Positions 50,801 to 60,574 are shown, counted from the first letter of the stretch. The stretch: 60,803 nt of DNA from Photobacterium angustum (GCF_003026365.1 NZ_PYOM01000027.1:1-60803), one strand, 5' to 3'. Notes: a model not told the origin generated them from the sequence alone. Numbers and translations: made by a program.

Positions 50801-52768
50801 TTATTTCGCGTGTTGTAAATCCAATTGGTAAATCGCAAAGCCAGTTGGCGTTGTTTCAACTTTGGTCATTGGGTACTGACCTTTGTCTTTAATGAACTTC
50901 GCCGCTTTTTCACTATTGGCTGTTTCAAAGCGAATATCTAATTTCTTATCACTTTTTAGTGGCGTGAAGTGCCAGTTGTTATCTGCACTTGGTACTACTT
51001 GACCTTTCTCTTTACTTACACGGCTAATGTAGTCAGAAAGAACGGTACGGTTTTCATCTGGTGCAGCAAAGGCAACAAACTTCTCGCCAGTACCGGCAAA
51101 TTTACCACTGTAAGCACGGTAGTTATTGGTTGCGATGATGAATTTCTGATCGTCTTTTACAGCTTTGCCGTTAAAGCTAAGATCTTTAATACGACTTGCT
51201 GTTGGGTTAATAACTTTACATTCACCGTCGTATTTCGCCGGTTGTGAAATATCGATGTTGTAAGTGACGCCATCAATCACATCGAAGTTATAAGTACGGA
51301 AACCATCCCAGTTGATCAAGCCTTGTGGCTTATCACTGTTGACATCAATTTGATTAAATTGGCCTGCAGAACATTCCAGCCACTCTTTCACTTCTTTACC
51401 TGTTACTTTCATCGCAACAAGGGTATTTGGGTACAAGTATAAGTCAGCCGCGTTACGGAAAGTCAGTTGACCTGATTCAACTTCAGTAAAGTTGGTTGCA
51501 TCGTTACCACGACCGCCAGCTTTAAATGGTGCGGCTGCTGAAAGTACTGGAATACCATCGAGATCGGGATCACCTTGAATAAAGCGTTCAACATAATCTT
51601 TTTGTGCAAGGTTTACGATTTGCACGGTTGGATCGTCTTGTACCAGTGCTAAGTAGCTGTACATAACGTCACTTGCTTTACCAATTGGCTGATTAACGAA
51701 ATCACGGGTCGCGTTGTGATCAACTTTAACCGCCGCTACTAATTTAGGATCAGCATCAACAATGGGTTTTTGCGTTGCTTTATCAAAAATAGGGCGAGCT
51801 TCAGTTTGAGCAGAGGTAACTTTCCAGCTGTTCCCCTCTTTATCTAATACTAAATCCATGATGCCAACATGATCGCCCCAGCGTCCCGGCATTACTGCTG
51901 GAATACCATTAATGGTCCCTTTTTCAATATCAGCACCTGGTAGATTTGCAAACTCTTTGCTTGGGAAAACCGAGTGTGAGTGACCGAATGCAATCGCGTC
52001 AATACCTTCAACTTGCGTTAAATAGTATACCGAGTTTTCAGCACCCACTTTATGTGGATCGGTTGAAACGCCTGAGTGTGGGATTGCGACAATAATATCA
52101 GCGCCTTCTGCTTTCATTTGTGGAATGAATTTCTCAGCAGTTTGCTTAATATCTTTGGCTTCTACCTTACCTTCTAGGTTCTTCTTATCCCACACCATGA
52201 TTTGTGGCGGAACAAAACCGATATAACCAATCTTCACTTGTTGGTTATTACCGTTGTTATCTTTAAATGTGTATTCTTTGATCAGATAAGGAGAGAATAA
52301 GTTCTTACCTGTTTTTAAGTCATAGACGTTGGCATTGATGTAAGGGAAGTCAGCACCTTCAATGCTGGTATCAAGGAAATCTAAGCCATAGTTGAATTCG
52401 TGGTTACCAATATTACCAACATCGTAATCAAGTTGGTTCATGACTTTATAAACAGGGTGAACTTCACCATGCTTGATCCCTTTTGCTGCCATGTAGTCAC
52501 CCATTGGGCTACCTTGCAGTAAATCACCGTTATCAACTAAGACACTATTGGTGACTTCGCCACGAGCTTTTTCTACTAACGTTGCAGTACGTACTAAGCC
52601 TGTTTTCTCGGTTGGCGCATCTTTGTAGTAATCGTAATCCATTACATTAGTATGGATATCCGTAGTTTCTAAAATACGTAGTTTGATGGTGTCTGCTGTT
52701 GCTGGACCTGCAAGCGTAAGTAAACCGCCTAATATCGCGATTGATAAAGGCTTAGCTGATAACTTCAT
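50801..52768 (-). CDS. cpdB: 2',3'-cyclic-nucleotide 2'-phosphodiesterase / 3'-nucleotidase CpdB
   Basis: CpdB is a periplasmic enzyme that hydrolyses 2',3'-cyclic nucleotides and 3'-nucleotides for salvage. The signal peptide (cut near residue 25) precedes the calcineurin-like metal core with ETTDIHTN, VDNGDLLQGSP and GNHEFNYGLD. The C-terminal 5'-nucleotidase domain follows, with AAPFKAGGRG and IATNNYRAYSG. The 655 aa match E. coli (647). ATG 52768 has GGAG at 7 bases; the longer start at 52792 does not. It is divergent from cysG. Confidence 0.95.
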   Translation of the reverse strand: MKLSAKPLSIAILGGLLTLAGPATADTIKLRILETTDIHTNVMDYDYYKDAPTEKTGLVRTATLVEKARGEVTNSVLVDNGDLLQGSPMGDYMAAKGIKHGEVHPVYKVMNQLDYDVGNIGNHEFNYGLDFLDTSIEGADFPYINANVYDLKTGKNLFSPYLIKEYTFKDNNGNNQQVKIGYIGFVPPQIMVWDKKNLEGKVEAKDIKQTAEKFIPQMKAEGADIIVAIPHSGVSTDPHKVGAENSVYYLTQVEGIDAIAFGHSHSVFPSKEFANLPGADIEKGTINGIPAVMPGRWGDHVGIMDLVLDKEGNSWKVTSAQTEARPIFDKATQKPIVDADPKLVAAVKVDHNATRDFVNQPIGKASDVMYSYLALVQDDPTVQIVNLAQKDYVERFIQGDPDLDGIPVLSAAAPFKAGGRGNDATNFTEVESGQLTFRNAADLYLYPNTLVAMKVTGKEVKEWLECSAGQFNQIDVNSDKPQGLINWDGFRTYNFDVIDGVTYNIDISQPAKYDGECKVINPTASRIKDLSFNGKAVKDDQKFIIATNNYRAYSGKFAGTGEKFVAFAAPDENRTVLSDYISRVSKEKGQVVPSADNNWHFTPLKSDKKLDIRFETANSEKAAKFIKDKGQYPMTKVETTPTGFAIYQLDLQHAK

Positions 52769-53021
52769 GAATATCTCCAAACGGGTAGGCAAAGAAAGCT
52801 GGCGTAAGGTATCAAATGTACTGAGAAAGGCTGTTATCTATGTCGCACTATTGTGCTCTCTATCTCGTTTTTTTTGATCAATTGTTAGCGAGATCGAAAA
52901 TTACGCCGTTTTTCTCGTCTTAATAGAAGAGTGATTCGTCATAATCTAGACATAAAAGGCATAACATAAGCTTTTATTTGCTGTGCTCTGCGCTATCGTT
53001 TGCCTTAATCGTGAGATTTAT

Positions 53022-53047
53022 CACTATAGAATGCATTATCTATAGTG
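53022..53047. promoter_or_regulatory. Inverted repeat CACTATAGA/TCTATAGTG upstream of cysG
   Basis: CACTATAGA (53022-53030) and TCTATAGTG (53039-53047) are perfect 9-bp arms with an 8-base spacer. A third copy of TCTATAGTG lies at 53149-53157, near the cysG start. The 400-bp gap between cpdB and cysG has no gene. Confidence 0.45.
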
Positions 53048-53185
53048 TAAGTCGCTGCATCTTGTCATTAAGTGTTGTCTGCATGTTGTGGCTAAACTTT
53101 TTGGAATAAAAAATGAAATTTTAGAATTTCAAGTAATATCAAGCCCCCTCTATAGTGCATCTAGGGATTAAAAAGAGGGCTAATG

Positions 53186-54598
53186 ATGGATTACTTGCCA
53201 ATTTTTGCAGATTTAAAGCGCCGACCATGTTTGGTTGTCGGTGGTGGTGATAGCGCGTGGCGTAAAACCCGTATGCTACTAAAAGCAGGTGCAGATGTTC
53301 GTGTTATCGCACCACGTTTAAATGCTGACTTTACTGCTGCATTAGCTTCTCAACAGATCAAATTGGTCGGTGAACATTTTTCACCATCAGATCTTGATGG
53401 TATTTTCTTAGCCATTGCCGCAACTGAGCGTAAAGCGATTAATGCTCTGGTCTATCAATCGGCCAATCAACGCCAAGTATTAGTCAATGTCGTTGATGAT
53501 ACTCAGCGTTGCAGTTTTATTATTCCCTCTATTGTTGATCGTTCACCCATCATTGTCGCGATCTCGTCATCAGGTAAGGCGCCAGTACTGGCTCGTTTAT
53601 TACGTGAAAAGCTTGAAGCGTTATTACCACAACACTTAGGACGTATGGCGACGATTGCAGGTAACTTCCGTCAGCGTTTATCACAAACCGTCTCTTCATT
53701 TTCTGCTCGTCGTTATTTTTGGGAGCAAGCCTTCAACGGACGTTTTGGTGACTTAGTGGCATCGGGACGTGAACAAGAAGCAGAGCAAGAGCTGGTGGCA
53801 TTGACTCAACAAGCACCACCGCAAGGACAAGTTGCATTAATTGGCGCAGGCCCAGGTGATGCAGGCTTATTGACCCTTCGTGCATTACAGCTGATGCAGC
53901 AAGCTGATGTCGTGCTGTATGACTACTTGGTGTCTGATGAAGTGATGGACTTAGTCCGCCGTGATGCCGAATTAGTATGCGTGGGTAAAAAAGCCGGTTT
54001 TCATAGTGTCCCTCAAGAAGAAATCAATCGATTAATTGTTCACTACGCCCAGCAAGGCAAACGAGTGGTGCGATTAAAAGGTGGCGACCCATTTGTGTTT
54101 GGTCGTGGTGGTGAAGAGCTTGAAGTGCTATTTGATGCGGATATTCCATTCCAAGTTGTACCGGGTATAACGGCTGCAGCAGGTGCTACTGCCTATGCTG
54201 GCATTCCATTAACTCACCGTGATTACGCCCAAACCGCCATGTTTGTAACGGGGCATTTAAAGCCTGATGGCGATACTTTGGATTGGTTAACACTTGCGCG
54301 TGGAAAACAAACCTTAGTGATTTATATGGGCTTGATGAAATCGAGTCATATTCAGCAACAGCTGTTAGAGCACGGTCGTGGTGCTGATACCCCTATCGCC
54401 ATTATTGAACGTGGCACCCAGAAAACCCAAAAAGTTTTAAAAGGTCAGCTAAGCGAGCTGGCTGAATTAGCAAAACATGCTGCTTCTCCATCGCTGATAG
54501 TAGTAGGAGAGGTAGTTAATCTATCGACGAAATTAGATTGGTTCACAAAACAGGAACAGTCGCTACAGCAGCAAGATGCGGTAGTTAAGCTGGCATAG
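53186..54598 (+). CDS. cysG: Siroheme synthase CysG (fused dehydrogenase/ferrochelatase and methyltransferase)
   Basis: CysG makes siroheme, the cofactor of CysI, from uroporphyrinogen III. The N-terminal precorrin-2 dehydrogenase/ferrochelatase (about 1-150) has VVGGGDSAWRKTRMLLKAG. The C-terminal SAM methyltransferase (about 215-460) has LIGAGPGDAGLLTLRAL and VRLKGGDPFVFGRGGEE. The 470 aa equal enterobacterial CysG. I chose ATG 53186 (MDYLPIF); an ATG one codon earlier is possible. It heads the sulfate-activation operon, supplying the cofactor needed by cysI elsewhere in the window. Confidence 0.96.
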   Translation: MDYLPIFADLKRRPCLVVGGGDSAWRKTRMLLKAGADVRVIAPRLNADFTAALASQQIKLVGEHFSPSDLDGIFLAIAATERKAINALVYQSANQRQVLVNVVDDTQRCSFIIPSIVDRSPIIVAISSSGKAPVLARLLREKLEALLPQHLGRMATIAGNFRQRLSQTVSSFSARRYFWEQAFNGRFGDLVASGREQEAEQELVALTQQAPPQGQVALIGAGPGDAGLLTLRALQLMQQADVVLYDYLVSDEVMDLVRRDAELVCVGKKAGFHSVPQEEINRLIVHYAQQGKRVVRLKGGDPFVFGRGGEELEVLFDADIPFQVVPGITAAAGATAYAGIPLTHRDYAQTAMFVTGHLKPDGDTLDWLTLARGKQTLVIYMGLMKSSHIQQQLLEHGRGADTPIAIIERGTQKTQKVLKGQLSELAELAKHAASPSLIVVGEVVNLSTKLDWFTKQEQSLQQQDAVVKLA

Positions 54599-54611
54599 TA
54601 TGGAGAGAGAG

Positions 54612-55520
54612 ATGGACCCGAAACGTTTAACCCACCTCAAGCAGTTAGAAGCGGAAAGTATCCACATTATCCGTGAAGTAGCGGCTGAGTTTGATAATCC
54701 GGTAATGATGTACTCTATCGGTAAAGATTCATCGGTAATGTTACACCTAGCACGTAAAGCATTCTATCCGGGTAAGATCCCGTTCCCATTGCTGCACGTT
54801 GATACCGATTGGAAATTCCGCGAGATGATCGATTTCCGTGATCGTACAGCAGAAAAATACGGCTTTGATTTATTGGTACATAAGAACCCTGAAGGTCTCG
54901 CAATGGGCGTTGGCCCATTCACGCACGGTTCGTCAAAGCACACCGATATTATGAAAACTCAGGGTCTAAAGCAGGCACTGGACAAGTATGGTTTTGATGC
55001 CGCTTTTGGTGGCGCACGTCGTGATGAAGAAAAATCACGTGCAAAAGAGCGTGTCTATTCATTCCGTGACAAGAACCACACTTGGGATCCGAAAAATCAG
55101 CGTCCTGAGTTATGGAAGACTTACAACGGTCAAATCAACAAGGGCGAGAGCATTCGTGTTTTCCCTCTTTCAAACTGGACTGAGCTTGATATCTGGCAGT
55201 ACATCTATTTAGAAGGTATCGAGATTGTTCCACTGTACCTATCTGAAGTACGCCCTGTGGTTGATCGTGACGGCATGCTGATCATGGTTGATGATGAGCG
55301 TATGGAGCTTCAACCGGGTGAGAAAATCGAACAAAAGAGTGTGCGCTTTAGAACCTTAGGTTGTTACCCACTAACGGGAGCGATTGAATCTACAGCCGAT
55401 ACACTACCGGGCATCATTGAAGAAATGCTGGTGGCTACATCGAGTGAACGACAAGGTCGAGCGATTGACCATGATCAGTCGGGTTCAATGGAATTGAAAA
55501 AACGCCAAGGTTACTTCTAA
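54612..55520 (+). CDS. cysD: Sulfate adenylyltransferase small subunit CysD
   Basis: CysD with CysN converts sulfate and ATP to APS. The adenylyl-transfer motif YSIGKDSSVMLHLARKAF is near residues 38-55, and it ends SMELKKRQGYF. I start at ATG 54612 (MDPKRL): it gives 302 aa as in E. coli, and GGAG is at 6 bases. An ATG at 54600 is in frame but less likely. It follows cysG by 13 bp. Confidence 0.97.
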   Translation: MDPKRLTHLKQLEAESIHIIREVAAEFDNPVMMYSIGKDSSVMLHLARKAFYPGKIPFPLLHVDTDWKFREMIDFRDRTAEKYGFDLLVHKNPEGLAMGVGPFTHGSSKHTDIMKTQGLKQALDKYGFDAAFGGARRDEEKSRAKERVYSFRDKNHTWDPKNQRPELWKTYNGQINKGESIRVFPLSNWTELDIWQYIYLEGIEIVPLYLSEVRPVVDRDGMLIMVDDERMELQPGEKIEQKSVRFRTLGCYPLTGAIESTADTLPGIIEEMLVATSSERQGRAIDHDQSGSMELKKRQGYF

Positions 55521-55530
55521 GGAGAGAATA

Positions 55531-56955
55531 ATGAATAGCGTGATTGAACAACAGGTCGCTGAGCTCGGTATCGAAGCTTATCTTGACCAACACCATAATA
55601 AATCTCTACTGCGATTTTTAACCTGTGGCTCAGTAGATGACGGTAAAAGTACTTTAATTGGTCGACTACTGCATGACTCTCACCAAATTTATGAAGATCA
55701 ATTAGCGGCAATTCATACCGACAGTCAAAAAGTCGGTACAACAGGCGATAAGCCTGACCTAGCGTTATTGGTTGATGGATTGCAGGCTGAGCGTGAGCAA
55801 GGGATCACGATTGATGTTGCTTACCGTTATTTCTCAACCAAAGCGCGTAAGTTCATCATTGCCGATACACCAGGGCATGAGCAGTACACCCGTAACATGG
55901 CAACAGGAGCATCGACCTGTGATGTCGCGGTGATCTTGATTGATGCGCGTAAAGGCGTATTGGATCAAACTCGTCGTCACTCTTACATTGCAAGTCTATT
56001 GGGTATTCGTCACTTTATTGTTGCGATTAACAAAATGGACTTAGTGGGATTTGACCAAGCGCGTTTTGATTCAATCCGTGAAGAATATTTAGCGTTCTCG
56101 AAAAAACTGAACAGTGATATCAACATTAGCTTAGTGCCGTTATCAGCATTAGAAGGGGATAACGTTGTTGGCCTTAGCGATCAAACGCCTTGGTATGACG
56201 GTGATTCATTACTGACGTTGCTTGAAAAAGTGGATCTTACTCAAGATCAAGCGTCGACAGATCTACGTTTCCCTGTGCAATATGTGAATCGTCCAAATCT
56301 TGATTTCCGTGGTTTCGCTGGCACATTAGCCTCAGGTGAATTACGAGTGGGTCAAAAAGTACGTGCGTTACCATCGGGTAAAACCTCGACCGTTGATCGC
56401 ATCGTAACATTTGATGGTGATTTAGAAGTTGCAACACCGGGTTTAGCGGTAACAGTAACCTTGGCTGATGAAATTGATATTAGCCGTGGTGATACGTTAG
56501 TGGCTGCTGATGAAACAGTGCCACTGAGTAATAATTTACTTGCTGATATTGTTTGGATGGGCGAGTCAGCGTTAGAAACGGGTCGCCAGTACGACATCAA
56601 AGTAGCGGGTAAGAAAACGGTCGGTAGTGTTGATGCTATTCGCCACCAAGTTGATATTAATAACCTTGAAACGTTTGAAACTGATGCTTTACCGCTTAAT
56701 GGTATTGGCGTATGCGAAGTGAGCTTAAATGAAGCTATTGCTGTTGATAGCTATCAAGCATGTAAAGATACTGGCGGTTTTATAATTATTGATCGCTTAA
56801 CGAATGTGACGGTTGGTGCGGGTATGGTACGTGAAGCATTAGATGCTAAACAAAATACTGCGCAATACTCAGCATTTGAAGTTGAATTAAATGCCCTGAT
56901 CCGCAAGCACTTCCCACACTGGGATGCTAAAGATCTTAGCAAGTTGCTAGGGTAA
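55531..56955 (+). CDS. cysN: Sulfate adenylyltransferase GTPase subunit CysN
   Basis: CysN is an EF-Tu-like GTPase that drives CysD. G1 GSVDDGKSTLIGRLLHDS is near residue 32, G3 DTPGHEQYTRNM near 110 and G4 NKMD near 167. At 474 aa it matches the stand-alone CysN (E. coli 475), with no fused CysC. It starts 10 bp after cysD. Confidence 0.97.
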   Translation: MNSVIEQQVAELGIEAYLDQHHNKSLLRFLTCGSVDDGKSTLIGRLLHDSHQIYEDQLAAIHTDSQKVGTTGDKPDLALLVDGLQAEREQGITIDVAYRYFSTKARKFIIADTPGHEQYTRNMATGASTCDVAVILIDARKGVLDQTRRHSYIASLLGIRHFIVAINKMDLVGFDQARFDSIREEYLAFSKKLNSDINISLVPLSALEGDNVVGLSDQTPWYDGDSLLTLLEKVDLTQDQASTDLRFPVQYVNRPNLDFRGFAGTLASGELRVGQKVRALPSGKTSTVDRIVTFDGDLEVATPGLAVTVTLADEIDISRGDTLVAADETVPLSNNLLADIVWMGESALETGRQYDIKVAGKKTVGSVDAIRHQVDINNLETFETDALPLNGIGVCEVSLNEAIAVDSYQACKDTGGFIIIDRLTNVTVGAGMVREALDAKQNTAQYSAFEVELNALIRKHFPHWDAKDLSKLLG

Positions 56956-56959
56956 TTCT

Positions 56960-58687
56960 ATGGGATGGGAGCAAGCGATTGTCTTAGCTATGTTGGTGGT
57001 GATTATTCTCTGCTTACTGGCAACCAAAATAAAACCGCCTTACTTATTTGCAGGTGCAGCATTTATTGGTTACCAGTCTGGAATGATCGATTTACCGACA
57101 TTGGCTGGCAATTTCACTAATTCGTCATTACTGACATTAGTGTTGTTGATCCTTGTTTCCATTGCTTTAGAAAAAACACGGTTGATTAGTTGGGTTGGGC
57201 GACAAATATCACAGGGAGGCCAAACGGCTGTGGTAACAAAACTCGGCTTATCAACCGCATTATTATCATCTTTTACAAATAACACAGCGGTTGTCGTGTC
57301 ATTAATTGGTGCGATTAAGCGTAACCAACGCCACGCACCATCTAAATTATTATTACCGTTGTCGTATACCGCTATTTTAGGTGGAACGTTAACGTTAATA
57401 GGAACATCGACGAACTTAATTATAAATAGTTTCGTTGAAGATGCGGGTCTACCTAGTTTAGGCTTTTTTGCACCGAGTATGATTGGTTTAGCGGTATTGG
57501 TTGTTGGTTTAGTTATTCTTATCCCGCTTAGTCATCTATTACCCAGTTATGATGATCATGCTGATGATCAACTCCCTTATTTCCTTGAAGCACGTGTAGA
57601 AGCTAGATCTCCATTGGTAGGAAAAACCGTTGCCGAAAATGGTTTGCGTGCCCTACGCCGTTTATTTTTAGCTGAATTGATCCGTGACGGTCAAACCATT
57701 GCACCTGTATGTCCTGATACAAAACTGCAGTCAGGCGATACGTTATTATTTTGTGGTGATGTAGAAAGTGTAACCACACTCCAAGAAATTCCAGGTTTAA
57801 ACCTTTTTGGTCAGCATCACCTAAATGGCCAATCGATGATGGAAGTTATCATTAGCCACTCGGCTGGAATTCGTGGCAAAACCTTAAAAAGTACCCGTTT
57901 TAGAGAAAATTTTGATGCTGTAGTTGTGGCTATACGTCGTGGTCATGAGCGTCTTGCTGGTGGACTCGGCAATATCGAACTGCATGCTGGTGATACATTA
58001 GTTATCGTACCGGGGAAAAAATTCCAACAAAAGAAAGCTACCTTAGATCGTGAATTTGTTTTGGTGAATGGTCTTGATTCAAGTGCTCGCTTAGATAACA
58101 CCAAAAGTGCAGCTGTACTGATGGGATTCCTGACTGTTATTAGTCTCGCTTTATTAGATGTATTACCGATCATTAAAGGCCTAGCCATTTATCTTTTCGT
58201 TATGGTAGCAGTAGGCATTATCTCATTTGCAGAGTTACGCCGACGTTTTCCTATCGATATCGTTGTGATTGTTGGCTCGGCTCTAACCTTGGCTAAATTG
58301 ATGATCACAACAGGGTTATCTGAGCGAATGGGTGAAGCTTTGATTGAAGCATTTAATGGCTGGGGGATTTATGGGGCATTAATTGCGGTTTACTTACTGA
58401 CGCTCGTGTTAACAGAGTTAGTAACAAATAATGCTGCAGCGGCTTTGTCTTTTCCTATCGGTTATAGCCTAGCATTAGCTTATAACGTTGATCCTATGCC
58501 TTTTATTATGGCTGTACTGTTTGGTGCTAGTGCGAGCTTTATCTCACCCTATGGTTATCAAACTAACTTATTAGTCTATAGCGTAGGTAACTATAAGCTG
58601 CGAGATTATGTTCGGATTGGATTACCAATATCGATAGTGTATTCAATAGTTGTATTAACCCTGATCCCACTGTTATTCCCTTTTTAA
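56960..58687 (+). CDS. SLC13/DASS-type permease with two TrkA-C domains, probable sulfate transporter
   Basis: A 575-aa inner-membrane permease of the SLC13/ArsB-NhaD type with about ten to twelve hydrophobic segments. Two RCK_C/TrkA-C domains (about 210-290 and 295-375) are inserted in the middle. GGTLTLIGTSTNLIINSF is a classic SLC13 motif; the C-half ASASFISPYGYQTNLLVY is the matching repeat. It lies between cysN and cysC with gaps of 4 and 22 bp. This context strongly suggests sulfate uptake, though specificity is not visible. The ABC sulfate importer is not in the window. Confidence 0.88.
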   Translation: MGWEQAIVLAMLVVIILCLLATKIKPPYLFAGAAFIGYQSGMIDLPTLAGNFTNSSLLTLVLLILVSIALEKTRLISWVGRQISQGGQTAVVTKLGLSTALLSSFTNNTAVVVSLIGAIKRNQRHAPSKLLLPLSYTAILGGTLTLIGTSTNLIINSFVEDAGLPSLGFFAPSMIGLAVLVVGLVILIPLSHLLPSYDDHADDQLPYFLEARVEARSPLVGKTVAENGLRALRRLFLAELIRDGQTIAPVCPDTKLQSGDTLLFCGDVESVTTLQEIPGLNLFGQHHLNGQSMMEVIISHSAGIRGKTLKSTRFRENFDAVVVAIRRGHERLAGGLGNIELHAGDTLVIVPGKKFQQKKATLDREFVLVNGLDSSARLDNTKSAAVLMGFLTVISLALLDVLPIIKGLAIYLFVMVAVGIISFAELRRRFPIDIVVIVGSALTLAKLMITTGLSERMGEALIEAFNGWGIYGALIAVYLLTLVLTELVTNNAAAALSFPIGYSLALAYNVDPMPFIMAVLFGASASFISPYGYQTNLLVYSVGNYKLRDYVRIGLPISIVYSIVVLTLIPLLFPF

Positions 58688-58709
58688 TAAATAGACAACG
58701 GAGTGTGTT

Positions 58710-59333
58710 ATGACAATCACGCCACAAGCGCATGATGATAACGAGAATATTGTTTGGCATCGTCATACCGTAACCAAAGAATTACGTGCAACACAAAAGA
58801 ATCAGAAAGCGAGTGTGTTGTGGTTTACAGGCCTAAGCGGTGCAGGAAAATCAACAGTAGCTGGCGCATTAGAAAATAAGCTGGCTGAAATGGGGTACCA
58901 CACCTATTTACTTGATGGTGACAATGTTCGATATGGTTTATGCCGTGATCTTGGTTTTTCAGCGGAAGATCGCCGTGAAAATATTCGACGTATTGGTGAA
59001 GTCGCGACATTAATGGCTGATGCCGGTTTGATCGTACTTAGTGCTTTTATTTCACCACATCGAGAAGAGCGTCAGTTAGTGAGAGATTTACTACCTGAAG
59101 GTGAATTTATTGAGGTATTTGTTGATACTCCTCTTGCTGAGTGTGAAAAACGTGATCCGAAAGGCTTGTATAAAAAAGCGCGAGCAGGTGAAATCAAACA
59201 ATTTACAGGTATTGATTCTGAATACCAACCGCCGTTATCGCCTGAGCTCCATTTAGCGGCAGGTAGTAATGCAATAGATAAGCTGGTGGCACAATGTGTT
59301 GAATATTTAAAGTCACAACAGATCATCAGCTAA
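58710..59333 (+). CDS. cysC: Adenylyl-sulfate kinase CysC
   Basis: CysC phosphorylates APS to PAPS, the substrate of CysH. The P-loop WFTGLSGAGKST is near residues 36-47, and the LDGDNVRYGLCRDLGFS and FISPHREER segments follow. The length of 207 aa is near E. coli (201). It is 22 bp after the permease and 19 bp before cysQ. Confidence 0.97.
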   Translation: MTITPQAHDDNENIVWHRHTVTKELRATQKNQKASVLWFTGLSGAGKSTVAGALENKLAEMGYHTYLLDGDNVRYGLCRDLGFSAEDRRENIRRIGEVATLMADAGLIVLSAFISPHREERQLVRDLLPEGEFIEVFVDTPLAECEKRDPKGLYKKARAGEIKQFTGIDSEYQPPLSPELHLAAGSNAIDKLVAQCVEYLKSQQIIS

Positions 59334-59352
59334 TAAATGAAGGAGAAAGGGA

Positions 59353-60099
59353 TTGGCAATGTTACTCGACGAAATATATAGCATCGCGTTAGAAGCGGGT
59401 GCTGCCATTATGGCTCGTTACCATGGTCAAGTTCAGATCACGCAAAAATCAGATAGCAGTCCTGTCACAGATGCCGATCTTGCTGCTAATGAACTTATCG
59501 TTACCAAACTACAGCAGCTAACACCAGAGATCCCTATTCTTTCAGAAGAGTCCGCACATACAGATTGGCAACAACGACAAAATTGGGACACATTTTGGTT
59601 AGTGGATCCATTAGATGGCACTAAAGAGTTTATTCGCAAAAATGGCGAGTTCACGGTTAACATTGCTTTAATAAAAGAAGGACGTCCTGTTTTAGGTGTG
59701 GTGTATGCTCCTGCATTGGAAAAAGCATGGTTAGGTGATGGTGAAAAGGCGTGGTTAGAAACCAAAGCCGGCCGTGAGCCTATTCGTGTACGAGCAGCAA
59801 CAGTACCAACTATTGTTGGTAGTCGCTCTCATCCTTCCCCTGAGTTAGATCACTACTTGGAACAAATCGGTGAGCACAAGATGACGGAAGTCGGTTCATC
59901 ATTAAAGTTCTGTTTAGTCGCTGAAGGTCGAGCACAACGTTACCCGCGTTTGGGACCGACAATGATGTGGGATACAGCTGCTGGCCAGTGTGTTGCTGAG
60001 AGTGCTGGAGCAATAGTACTCGATTTAGAAGGGCGACCTTTAAACTATCATCGCGAGCAATTACTGAATCCATCTTTTATTGTTTCAATAAAAGACTAA
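59353..60099 (+). CDS. cysQ: 3'(2'),5'-bisphosphate nucleotidase CysQ
   Basis: CysQ removes the 3'-phosphate of PAP, the by-product of PAPS use. The inositol-monophosphatase fold has the metal sites SEES (near 68) and DPLDGTKEFIRKNGEFTVNIA, then WDTAAG near 205. The start is either TTG 59353 (AGGAG 7 bases upstream) or ATG 59359; both give about 247 aa, as in E. coli. It closes the sulfate-activation operon. Confidence 0.94.
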   Translation: MAMLLDEIYSIALEAGAAIMARYHGQVQITQKSDSSPVTDADLAANELIVTKLQQLTPEIPILSEESAHTDWQQRQNWDTFWLVDPLDGTKEFIRKNGEFTVNIALIKEGRPVLGVVYAPALEKAWLGDGEKAWLETKAGREPIRVRAATVPTIVGSRSHPSPELDHYLEQIGEHKMTEVGSSLKFCLVAEGRAQRYPRLGPTMMWDTAAGQCVAESAGAIVLDLEGRPLNYHREQLLNPSFIVSIKD

Positions 60100-60116
60100 T
60101 CTTATTAAATAACGAT

Positions 60117-60150
60117 AAGGCATATGAGTTACCTCATATGCCTTTTTTGT
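60117..60150 (+). terminator. Terminator of cysG-cysQ
   Basis: AAGGCATATGAG and CTCATATGCCTT form a 12-bp stem around TTAC, followed by T6. Confidence 0.92.
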
Positions 60151-60250
60151 TTTTAAACCGAAGAAAACGTATTGTTTTGTACAAAAAGTGTTGTTTTTGA
60201 GGTTTATCGTTGTTTTTATTGTCATTCAGTTTGAATTCTCAAGTTTGTTA

Positions 60251-60278
60251 TTGCTATCTATAAGCTTATCCCTATAAT
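60251..60278 (+). promoter_or_regulatory. rRNA operon promoter P1
   Basis: TTGCTA at 60251-60256 and a perfect TATAAT at 60273-60278 are 16 bp apart, followed by the GC-rich discriminator GCTGCTCC typical of stringently controlled rRNA promoters. It is followed by a gene-free leader up to 16S. Confidence 0.75.
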
Positions 60279-60327
60279 GCTGCTCCATCGACAGGGAATA
60301 CGGATGGTTAGTAAGTTATTTACAACC

Positions 60328-60336
60328 TGTGCATAA
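60328..60336 (-). promoter_or_regulatory. DnaA box between rRNA promoters P1 and P2
   Basis: TGTGCATAA reads TTATGCACA on the minus strand, a full match to TTATNCACA. It lies about 50 bp past P1, within the P1 transcript. Confidence 0.5.
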
Positions 60337-60512
60337 CTTGTAGGTAAGCGGTTTATAAAGAAAACTAATTTAAAATTTAGCTAAACAGTGTTTTTTAAGT
60401 TGGGTAAATCGTAGTCTTAATGCAGAAATCTTGTCTCAATCTTAAAAAGATAAGGCAGTATGCTTTAAGTTAAGTGTGGCAAGGGTTTTAAAAATTAATT
60501 TTAAAATAATTG

Positions 60513-60540
60513 TTGACTTAAAATGAGCGCGGTGTAGTAT
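60513..60540 (+). promoter_or_regulatory. rRNA operon promoter P2
   Basis: TTGACT (60513-60518) and TAGTAT (60535-60540) are 16 bp apart. The region upstream is AT-rich (an UP-element-like run of A/T). Tandem P1/P2 is usual for rRNA operons. Confidence 0.7.
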
Positions 60541-60574
60541 ACGCAGCCTCAGCCAACATGATGTGTTGTGCTAA

